A stretch of DNA of 7,483 bases, taken from positions 1 through 7,483 of the forward strand of contig DAOVLC010000060.1 of the NCBI GenBank assembly GCA_030631455.1, in the 5' to 3' direction. Below are positions 1-5,602 of the stretch, in pieces (the stretch's first letter is position 1; every line of letters begins with the position of its first letter). The DNA comes from Candidatus Zixiibacteriota bacterium. GTDB lineage: Bacteria > Zixibacteria > MSB-5A5 > JAABVY01 > JAHJOQ01. Made by a program: the position numbers and the translations under genes. A model generated the notes under the pieces. The model searched no databases. It worked only from the letters and a program-made list of their open reading frames with translations, and had not been told where the DNA came from.

Positions 1-1
1 A

Positions 2-298
2 CACAGGACAGAAGACAACTCATGGCGCATCGACAAACTTGCTGTGAACTGGCAGAATGTTACGGTGCCGCTGGGCTCATTCGAATGCCTTCTCATACAC
101 TGGCTGTATGACATGGACGAGGACGGCGAATGGGATAATGACATCGAGATACTTGACTATCTGTCCGCAGTCGGAATCGTCAAGCGCAGGATTCTCCTTC
201 GCGGTATTGTGATAACGAGTTACGATGATCCCAATCCGATCGGCACCTATGATTACAAAGAAGAGTACCGGCTGACAAATTATGAAGTAGCAGAGTAA
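2..298 (+). CDS. C-terminal fragment of a putative exported protein, TapB/DUF3108-like
   Basis: The frame is open from the left edge to a TAA stop, so only the last 98 residues are visible and the start lies outside. A GTG at 44 is internal: the codons before it continue the same protein character. The visible part contains VTVPLGSFECLLI, then an acidic loop DMDEDGEWDND, then LSAVGIVKRRI, ending in a strand-rich tail GTYDYKEEYRL. The order 'VTVPxGxF-C ... xxVGIVK' resembles the beta-rich periplasmic domain of TapB/DUF3108-like proteins, where the pattern is VTVPAGTF followed by a GVGLVK strand. The D-x-D-G-x-x-D loop could bind calcium. Both the family call and the exported location are inferences from pattern; the signal peptide would lie outside the window. 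It converges on lgt. Confidence 0.5.
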   Translation, partial: HRTEDNSWRIDKLAVNWQNVTVPLGSFECLLIHWLYDMDEDGEWDNDIEILDYLSAVGIVKRRILLRGIVITSYDDPNPIGTYDYKEEYRLTNYEVAE

Positions 299-382
299 TC
301 TACTTCAAGTACACTTGCGGAGTTGTTTCGCCTTCGGCTCTGCCAAGAGTATTCTTTGAAGGACATACTGCTCGGTATATCG
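299..382. other. Convergent intergenic spacer, no clear terminator
   Basis: This spacer separates the stop codons of the partial exported protein and of lgt, which face each other. It contains only a small CAAG-TACA-CTTG palindrome (306-317) and a 3-bp GCC-TTC-GGC stem. Neither is followed by a T-run on either strand, so I do not call a rho-independent terminator. Confidence 0.5.
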
Positions 383-1210
383 CTATTCGATTTCTTGGAT
401 CAGTCGTCCGGGTTGCAGGTTCAGTTTGCGGAATACGAAAAGCAGCACCCAGCCAAGTATGAACAGCAGAATCGCCGCGATGTGGTTGTAGGTGAAGGTG
501 ACACCCAACAGCACGGTTTCCATCTGATCTTCGTAGTACCTTACATTCTCGATGAGATAACGGAAAAATGCTTCGACAATCAGAAAGATCGAAAATGTCA
601 GACCGAGGAATCTCTTCTTCTTCTCCACATACGAAAGTAACACAAACAGGAGAAGACCGTATAGGGAGGAATAGAGCTGAGTTGGATGCACAAGCACATC
701 GCCGAGATATGAGTTAGGTATGCTCCCCTCAGGAAATCGAACTGCCCATGGCAAATGGCACTCTAATCCGAAACAGCAGCCATTCAAGAAACACCCGATG
801 CGCGTGATGAATATCCCAAGTCCCAGCGCGGGCGCAAACAGATCGAATACGGCGGGAATCGACTCGCGCTTGATGCGACAATAGATGAGCGCCACCGCTA
901 TTGCTGTCACCATCCCCCCGTAAACATTCAGCCCTGCGATTCCGAACCCTTCAGATGATCCGAACGGGTTGAATATGTCGAGCAGATTGTTGGAGAAATC
1001 GGACCAGTGATAGAATGAGTAGAACAGCCTCGCACCAAGCACACCTGATAGCATGACGAAAAAGGCGAGGTTGAGCACGAAGTCGCGGTTTATCCCGGCG
1101 CGGCGAGATCGATGCTGGACTAGGATCAATCCAAGAAAAAACGACAACGCCAGCGCCAATCCGTAGGATGTGACGACTATCGGCCCAATGTTGACTATCT
1201 CCGGATGCAT
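383..1210 (-). CDS. lgt: Prolipoprotein diacylglyceryl transferase Lgt
   Basis: Lgt is an inner-membrane enzyme that transfers diacylglycerol from phosphatidylglycerol to the lipobox cysteine of prolipoproteins, the first step of lipoprotein maturation. The 275 residues match the usual family length and contain about seven hydrophobic segments (near 12-31, 46-64, 92-111, 120-136, 183-195, 201-216, 233-260). The signature TRIGCFLNGCCFG (136-148) includes R137, equivalent to the essential arginine of the Lgt signature. GARLFY (59-64), HPTQLYSS (175-182) and the terminal R-x3-E-x2-R motif (217-224) are also present. Y97 in the VYGG motif occupies the place of E. coli His103, as I recall for the GCFxxGCC subfamily. 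The ATG is preceded by AAAGGAG with a 4-nt spacer, and a near-consensus promoter lies just upstream. Pal and CpoB encoded in this window are plausible substrates. Confidence 0.97.
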   Translation of the reverse strand: MHPEIVNIGPIVVTSYGLALALSFFLGLILVQHRSRRAGINRDFVLNLAFFVMLSGVLGARLFYSFYHWSDFSNNLLDIFNPFGSSEGFGIAGLNVYGGMVTAIAVALIYCRIKRESIPAVFDLFAPALGLGIFITRIGCFLNGCCFGLECHLPWAVRFPEGSIPNSYLGDVLVHPTQLYSSLYGLLLFVLLSYVEKKKRFLGLTFSIFLIVEAFFRYLIENVRYYEDQMETVLLGVTFTYNHIAAILLFILGWVLLFVFRKLNLQPGRLIQEIE

Positions 1211-1233
1211 AGCGCTCCTTTCGCGTAAGCCGG

Positions 1234-1262
1234 ATTATACACGTCTATGACAGAGAGGTCAA
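1234..1262 (-). promoter_or_regulatory. Sigma-70-type promoter of lgt
   Basis: On the minus strand the -35 box is TTGACC (1262-1257) and the -10 box is a perfect TATAAT (1239-1234), separated by 17 bp. The predicted transcription start is near 1227, giving a leader of about 17 nt that contains the AAAGGAG ribosome binding site. The -35 box starts about 15 bp past the rsmI stop codon, so lgt can be transcribed independently as well as by read-through from rsmI. Confidence 0.8.
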
Positions 1263-1277
1263 GCATCAAATGTGTCG

Positions 1278-1961
1278 TCATTTAGACCCTCTGTTGCCTT
1301 CGACGAGTATCACGAATTCCCCGCGTGGTTTAGTGTCCCCGAAGTGACCTATCAATTCCTCGATATTCCCCCTGATGATTTCCTCGTGCAGCTTCGTAAG
1401 CTCCCGCGCAATGACGCAGTTCCTGTTACCGAGCACCTCATGGATAAAGGTCAGCGTTTTCAGCAAACGGTGTGGCGATTCGTAGAAAATCAGCGTGCGC
1501 GGGTCGTCCTTTAGTCCTTCGAGACGAGCCTTCCGTTTTCCGGTCTTCACCGGCAGAAAACCCTCGAAAGAGAATCTGTCAGATGGCAACCCCGAGACAG
1601 ATAACGCTGCGATAGCGGCACATGGCCCCGGAATCGGGATGACCTCGACGCCTTCAGAACGCGCCAGATTCACAAGGAGATAAGCCGGGTCGGACACGCC
1701 GGGCGTTCCGGAATCTGTCACGAGTGCGACATCCTCACCATCGAGCAACTTCGCGACAATTCTCCCGGCTGCCTGCTCTTTATTGTGATCGTGATATGAT
1801 ACGAGTTTGGCGGACATCCCGTGCCGCTTGAGGAGCCTGCCCGAATGCCGAGTATCCTCGCACGCGATCAGACCGACACTGCCGAGAGTGCCAATTGCTC
1901 GCAAAGTCATATCTTCAAGATTGCCAATCGGGGTCGCGACAATATAGAGCTTTCCAGCCAT
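1278..1961 (-). CDS. rsmI: 16S rRNA (cytidine-1402-2'-O)-methyltransferase RsmI, short form
   Basis: RsmI uses S-adenosylmethionine to 2'-O-methylate C1402 in the decoding centre of 16S rRNA and belongs to the tetrapyrrole-methylase fold (YraL family). Motifs in order are VATPIGNLEDMTLRAI (8-23), CEDTRHS (34-40), SYHDHN (55-60), the glycine-rich VTDSGTPGVSDP (81-92), PIPGPCA (109-115), GFLP (134-137) and FYESPHR (159-165), ending in PRGEFVILVEG. The protein has 227 residues and stops right after the methyltransferase core. E. coli RsmI has 286 residues with an extra C-terminal domain. No in-frame start lies upstream of this ATG, and the N-terminus matches the family, so the start is firm. There is no Shine-Dalgarno sequence, and the promoter lies almost on top of the ATG. 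It is divergent from ssb and 67 bp upstream of lgt. Confidence 0.96.
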   Translation of the reverse strand: MAGKLYIVATPIGNLEDMTLRAIGTLGSVGLIACEDTRHSGRLLKRHGMSAKLVSYHDHNKEQAAGRIVAKLLDGEDVALVTDSGTPGVSDPAYLLVNLARSEGVEVIPIPGPCAAIAALSVSGLPSDRFSFEGFLPVKTGKRKARLEGLKDDPRTLIFYESPHRLLKTLTFIHEVLGNRNCVIARELTKLHEEIIRGNIEELIGHFGDTKPRGEFVILVEGNRGSK

Positions 1962-1970
1962 AACGATGTC

Positions 1971-1998
1971 AATATACCGGCCAAACCTTCCGTGTCAA
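1971..1998 (-). promoter_or_regulatory. Sigma-70-type promoter of rsmI, predicted to give a leaderless mRNA
   Basis: On the minus strand the -35 box is TTGACA (1998-1993) and the -10 box is TATATT (1976-1971), with a 16-bp spacer. Only nine bases (1970-1962) separate the -10 box from the rsmI ATG. With usual spacing transcription would begin near 1964, leaving a leader of about 0-3 nt. No Shine-Dalgarno sequence is present between the -10 box and the ATG. Confidence 0.75.
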
Positions 1999-2032
1999 CA
2001 AGAACGGTCCGCACCGAATCTGCAATAGCTGT

Positions 2033-2061
2033 TTGACAATGCCCGACAAGTTACATATATT
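2033..2061 (+). promoter_or_regulatory. Sigma-70-type promoter of ssb
   Basis: The -35 box is TTGACA (2033-2038) and the -10 box is TATATT (2056-2061), with the optimal 17-bp spacer. Predicted transcription starts near 2068, giving a leader of about 22 nt with a strong ribosome binding site. It is back to back with the rsmI promoter, with 34 bp between the two -35 boxes. I found no LexA box of the CTGT-N8-ACAG or GAAC-N4-GTTC type. Confidence 0.82.
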
Positions 2062-2079
2062 CGGAACAAGCCAGAAAAG

Positions 2080-2085
2080 AGGAGG
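2080..2085 (+). promoter_or_regulatory. Ribosome binding site that fixes the ssb start
   Basis: AGGAGG lies four bases before the ATG at 2090. It selects that ATG over the upstream in-frame TTG at 2033, which falls inside the promoter -35 box and so cannot be on the mRNA. Confidence 0.9.
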
Positions 2086-2089
2086 AAAT

Positions 2090-2521
2090 ATGGCATCCGT
2101 AAACAAGGCTATCCTGATCGGCAACCTCGGAAGAGACCCTGAGATGAGGTACACTCCGAATGGGCAGGCCGTCACGAAGTTTTCTATCGCCACGACCGAG
2201 AAATTCAAGGATAAGAACGGCGAGCGGCAGGAGCGAACCACCTGGCACAATATCGTCGCATGGGGGCGTCAGGCTGAAGTCGCAAAGGAGTACCTTTCCA
2301 AGGGTAGGCCGGTATACATAGAGGGGCGAATCGATAATCGGAGCTACGACGACAAAGACGGCAACAAGCGATACATCTCAGAGGTCATCGTGCAGAGAAT
2401 GCAATTCCTGGGATCGAAGGGCGACACCTCGGGCGGCGGGTTCGATCAGACTCCTCCGCAATCTCAATCAGACGATTTCCCGACGGGCGATTCTGCGCAG
2501 GACGACGATCTGCCGTTCTAA
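2090..2521 (+). CDS. ssb: Single-stranded DNA-binding protein SSB
   Basis: SSB coats single-stranded DNA as a tetramer during replication, recombination and repair, and recruits partners through its C-terminal tail. The 143-residue protein starts MASVNKAILIGNLGRDPEMR. The OB fold covers about residues 1-108, with TTWHNIVAWG (50-59) and YIEGRI (76-81) as typical core strands and W52 and W58 as likely base-stacking residues. A short Gly/Gln/Ser/Asp linker (about 109-137) leads to the acidic tip DDDLPF, a variant of the canonical DDDIPF. The start at 2090 is set by the AGGAGG site and the promoter position. The glycosyltransferase gene follows after 12 nt, suggesting a shared transcript. Confidence 0.97.
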   Translation: MASVNKAILIGNLGRDPEMRYTPNGQAVTKFSIATTEKFKDKNGERQERTTWHNIVAWGRQAEVAKEYLSKGRPVYIEGRIDNRSYDDKDGNKRYISEVIVQRMQFLGSKGDTSGGGFDQTPPQSQSDDFPTGDSAQDDDLPF

Positions 2522-2533
2522 GAAGCTCTGCGG

Positions 2534-4327
2534 ATGGAGGGCAGAACAACAAAGCTCTGGATTGGCGGCCTGATTCTTCTGAATCTCCTCTGGCTGCTCA
2601 GAACCTCCGCAAACTTCGTCGGCTTCGTCGATTCGGGCGAGCTTGCTGTCGCCTGTTTCTCACTTGGCATAGCCCATCCGACAGGCTATTCACTCTACAC
2701 GCTGCTCGGCAGAGTATTTACACTGTTCCATCCGGGAGCTGTTATCGAGGGCGTAACCTTCGTGTCGATCATTTTCGGACTTGGCTCCGGCATCTTCTTC
2801 GTACTCCTGTTGAGCAATCTACTCAAAAAGCTGAACATCTTCGCGAATAGTAAGTCAGGGAGCCTGCTGGCAGCATCCACATCGATGGTGGTGCTTCTCT
2901 ACTGCCCAATCATGTGGAGCCTGTCGGTCACCAACGAAGTTTATACTCTGCATCTGTTCTTCGTTACATCGATATTCTTCCTTGTGCTCAGCGCAAAGGA
3001 CTACGCATACGGGCATCTTGCGCGCACAATTGTGCTCGGTTCATACCTGATCGGACTTTCTCTGTCGCACCATCTCTCCACCGTGTTGCTTATTCCCGCT
3101 CTCATATTCTGGGTGCTGACAAACAGATCGATTCGAAAGCAGGCGGCGCGGCTGCTGCTGTTATCAATCACCCCCTTCATATTAGCGCTAACGGTCTGCC
3201 TATACCTGCCGATCAGGGCGTCCCACTCCCCTATCGCAAACTGGGGAAATCCATCGACCCTCGAGAATCTTGTGCGCCATGCGTCCGGCTGGCAGTATCA
3301 GGTCTGGATGTTCAACAAATCGCTTTCGGCGATTTTCGGAAGCATGGCGGACCTCCTGGTGCTGACCGTCAAGCAGTTTCCGATCTTCATGCTGATCCCT
3401 GCGGTGTTTGGACTCATAGTGCTGACAGTCAAAGACCGAATCGCATCGACGTTTATAGCCATAGTATTCGCAACAAACCTTGTCTATCTTGCCGGTTATA
3501 CTATTCCCGAAATCGACACCTATCTCCTGCCGATGATTATGATCTACGCCCTGTGGGCAGTGACCGGGACGGCCGCTATCTGCGGCCTTGTTCTCAAGAT
3601 AGGCGGGAGTAGACGCATCGCTGGATTCGCTCCATATTTCACAGCCGGGGTTCTGCTCGCCGTAGGGTTGTACATGATTGCAGTCAACAGAAGCTTCGCC
3701 GACCGAAGCGATTACCGTTATGTCGATACACAATCGATGCTCTTACTTGACGGCATGGAGCCGCGAGCAATCCTGCTGACCGCAAACTGGGACTTCTACA
3801 GCCCATTGCTCTACAAGAAGTTCGCCGAGCATGTGAGAACGGATGTCACAGCTATCGACGTTGAGTTGCTACGGCGCAGTTGGTATTATGACTTCATCGC
3901 GGCATCAGACCAGGACCTGTTCGCAAATATCGAGGAAGAAGTGCAGGTGTTCTTGCCGCAGGTTCAACGATTTGAACGAGACGAACGGTTCGATCGAGGC
4001 AGAATCGAAGACGCGTATCAGTCGATCATCACGGCAATTGCCTCAGTGCCTGACAGGCCGGTCTACGTGGATATCAGTGCGCAATTCAGGGACTCGGATA
4101 TGTTTTCGAAGATACCGGCAGGCCCGGTATACAGACTTATCCGCCAGGACGAAACCTACACTCCGAAACCGTTCTCGCGGATGTCACTCGGAGCCGCGAG
4201 CCCTGACCTGCTTGAGGGCGATTACAGTCTTAAGAAACAGATCGAAATCATTGACGTTATGAACAGAGAATGGAAAGCCTTCTGGGAGTGGTATCAGGTA
4301 CAGAATGGAGTTATTCCGGACTCGTAG
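2534..4327 (+). CDS. DUF2723 family GT-C-type membrane glycosyltransferase
   Basis: This 597-residue polytopic protein matches the DUF2723 family (related to TMEM260-like protein O-mannosyltransferases). These are GT-C enzymes expected to transfer a sugar from a polyprenyl-phosphate donor on the extracytoplasmic face. The first loop has the acidic motif VDSGE (D33, E36), followed by AHPTGYSLY (47-55). Further family landmarks are TNEVYTLH (133-140), GLSLSHHLS (174-182), LYLPIRASHSP with WGNPSTLENL (223-246), and IPEIDTYLLPM in a later loop. About ten membrane helices fill residues 8 to about 385, and the rest is a soluble C-terminal region. The ATG is 12 nt after the ssb stop, with only a weak purine stretch (AAGAAG) before it, so translation may be coupled to ssb. 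Donor and acceptor cannot be read from the sequence. Its last 17 bp overlap the convergent 170-aa gene. Confidence 0.88.
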   Translation: MEGRTTKLWIGGLILLNLLWLLRTSANFVGFVDSGELAVACFSLGIAHPTGYSLYTLLGRVFTLFHPGAVIEGVTFVSIIFGLGSGIFFVLLLSNLLKKLNIFANSKSGSLLAASTSMVVLLYCPIMWSLSVTNEVYTLHLFFVTSIFFLVLSAKDYAYGHLARTIVLGSYLIGLSLSHHLSTVLLIPALIFWVLTNRSIRKQAARLLLLSITPFILALTVCLYLPIRASHSPIANWGNPSTLENLVRHASGWQYQVWMFNKSLSAIFGSMADLLVLTVKQFPIFMLIPAVFGLIVLTVKDRIASTFIAIVFATNLVYLAGYTIPEIDTYLLPMIMIYALWAVTGTAAICGLVLKIGGSRRIAGFAPYFTAGVLLAVGLYMIAVNRSFADRSDYRYVDTQSMLLLDGMEPRAILLTANWDFYSPLLYKKFAEHVRTDVTAIDVELLRRSWYYDFIAASDQDLFANIEEEVQVFLPQVQRFERDERFDRGRIEDAYQSIITAIASVPDRPVYVDISAQFRDSDMFSKIPAGPVYRLIRQDETYTPKPFSRMSLGAASPDLLEGDYSLKKQIEIIDVMNREWKAFWEWYQVQNGVIPDS

Positions 4328-4823
4328 CCTCATTGCCCCTGCGGAATGCCATCTCACTCTTGAAGCCGAAATCCTCGACCAAGTCAAGTATCCAGAGCCC
4401 GGCAAGCTCGTTCACAAGATTCACATCGGCCATAAGATTTTCCGCAATCTCGTAAGTCTTCACATGATCGTCATCGGAAAAGCAAATATACAGTAAATCC
4501 TTCGACCTGTTCGTGTGATACGACTCGCCTTCTATGTTGAGACGGTAGTCGAGGAAGCGGAGCTTCTTGCATGCAACATCGTCAGGAGGTACAAGCTCCC
4601 TCTCTTCAGCCCACGCTTCCCTGTCGATAGAGACCTCGATGTTGAGCAGACCGCCCTTCTTGTCGAGGTCCATTGATAGACATTCGCTCTGGATATATGA
4701 ATGGAATTTGCCCCTTGTCTTGATCGCATAATTCAAGATACCTTCACTACTGTCGTAGAATCCCTTGCCTATCGGGATCTTATTGGTGCTTTTTACGTCA
4801 ACCGAAATCCGATGGCCATCCAC
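4311..4823 (-). CDS. Hypothetical 170-aa protein at the end of the tolB-pal-cpoB operon
   Basis: I do not recognise this family. The protein has no signal peptide, lipobox or membrane helix, so it is predicted to be cytoplasmic. It alternates short strand-like stretches (GLLNIEVSID, LRFLDYRLNIEG, DLLYICFSDDD) with a helical C-terminal part (TYEIAENLMADVNLVNELAG and LWILDLVEDFGF). It is rich in Asp, Glu and Lys. The start is the GTG at 4823, the furthest upstream start in the frame, 14 nt after the cpoB stop and with a weak GGTAGGG six bases ahead. An alternative TTG at about codon 30 would lose the N-terminal strands. Its position right after cpoB on the same strand implies co-transcription with tolB-pal-cpoB. 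Its 3' end overlaps the oppositely oriented glycosyltransferase gene by 17 bp. Coding status rests on operon spacing and plausible globular composition. Confidence 0.75.
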   Translation of the reverse strand: MDGHRISVDVKSTNKIPIGKGFYDSSEGILNYAIKTRGKFHSYIQSECLSMDLDKKGGLLNIEVSIDREAWAEERELVPPDDVACKKLRFLDYRLNIEGESYHTNRSKDLLYICFSDDDHVKTYEIAENLMADVNLVNELAGLWILDLVEDFGFKSEMAFRRGNEATSPE

Positions 4824-4837
4824 CTTACACCCTACCG

Positions 4838-5599
4838 TTACTCCTCGGAGTTCCGAAGCTTCTCTGTCGCAAGTTCCGCTTCCTGAGTGTCCGGGAACTT
4901 TGCTGCTGTTTCCTCAAAGTATTTCTTCGCCTTAGCCGTCTCGCCCAGTTCTCCGTAGCATCTCCCCAGCTTGTACAGAGCGGAAGGCATCTTATCAGAA
5001 TCAGGGTAATTCTTTTCCACCTTGCCGTACTCAGCCGCAGCTACGGTGAAATCCTTCTGCCTGTAATAGCACTCACCAATCCAGAACTGGGCATCGTCTG
5101 TCAGGTCAGTTTCCGGAAAAGTCTTCACGTACTCATTGAAGCCAAGAATTGCAAGACTGTAGTCACCGGACGCCATGTCCTTGAATGCGCGGTCAAAAAG
5201 TTTTTTTGCGTCAACGTACGTGAACCCGGTTCCCGAGGTGTCGGAGACCGAGTCCTGATCAGACTCCACCGGTGCCTTGATCAAACCCTGCTGAAGACCC
5301 GCAACCGACTGCTGTAATCGTTCAATGCGATCGAGAACATCATTGAGCTTCGCGCTTATCTCATCGAGACGGGTATCGCCCGCCTCATCCGCGAACTCCG
5401 TCCGTGCCTTGAACACCTGCAGCGCTTCAAGGAGGGAATGTCCGAGGCTATCGAGACTGATGAGTTTCTCTTCGATTGCCCTGTTCTGCTGCTCGATGAC
5501 ATTCACCTGAAGTTGCATTTCCTCGAGCTGTCTCGTGGACGTACAGCCCGTCACCGCCAGCAGCACGATCAAAGCAGCTATGCCGGCTCGACTCGACAT
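4838..5599 (-). CDS. cpoB: Cell division coordinator CpoB/YbgF, lipoprotein form with TPR repeats
   Basis: CpoB (YbgF) works with the Tol-Pal system and links outer-membrane constriction to septal peptidoglycan synthesis. The 253-residue protein begins with a lipoprotein signal peptide: hydrophobic IAALIVLLAV, then lipobox VTGC with C19. A long coiled coil spans about 24-106, matching the YbgF trimerisation region. A polar linker (108-127) leads to three TPR-like repeats at about 128-161, 167-200 and 204-237, each ending in a '(F/Y)P-(E/D)-(T/S)' turn. E. coli CpoB is a soluble periplasmic protein, so the lipid anchor is a variation. The ATG lies three bases after the pal stop (TAA GAG ATG), pointing to translational coupling. 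It is followed after 14 nt by the unknown 170-aa gene. Confidence 0.93.
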   Translation of the reverse strand: MSSRAGIAALIVLLAVTGCTSTRQLEEMQLQVNVIEQQNRAIEEKLISLDSLGHSLLEALQVFKARTEFADEAGDTRLDEISAKLNDVLDRIERLQQSVAGLQQGLIKAPVESDQDSVSDTSGTGFTYVDAKKLFDRAFKDMASGDYSLAILGFNEYVKTFPETDLTDDAQFWIGECYYRQKDFTVAAAEYGKVEKNYPDSDKMPSALYKLGRCYGELGETAKAKKYFEETAAKFPDTQEAELATEKLRNSEE

Positions 5600-5602
5600 C
5601 TC

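Noticed and set aside
323..640. A 105-codon plus-strand frame overlapping the 3' end of lgt
   Set aside because: Most of it is antisense to the conserved Lgt C-terminal helices, and it has no Shine-Dalgarno sequence.
2033..2089. A longer ssb reading starting at the TTG at 2033
   Set aside because: The extra 19 codons overlap the promoter -35 and -10 boxes, and the AGGAGG site points to the ATG at 2090, which gives the canonical SSB N-terminus.
1962..2089. SOS (LexA) control of ssb, as in E. coli
   Set aside because: CTGT near 2028 is not followed by ACAG at the right distance, and GAAC near 2002 has no GTTC partner after four bases.
2914..3612. A 232-codon plus-strand open frame within the glycosyltransferase gene
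   Set aside because: It lies wholly inside a confidently assigned DUF2723 coding sequence in another frame, its translation is Arg/Pro/Ser/His-rich with no membrane or domain pattern, and it has no ribosome binding site.
3200..3733. A 177-codon minus-strand frame antisense to the glycosyltransferase
   Set aside because: Its charged, low-hydrophobicity translation resembles a mirror of a real gene with strong codon bias, and no promoter or ribosome binding site supports it.
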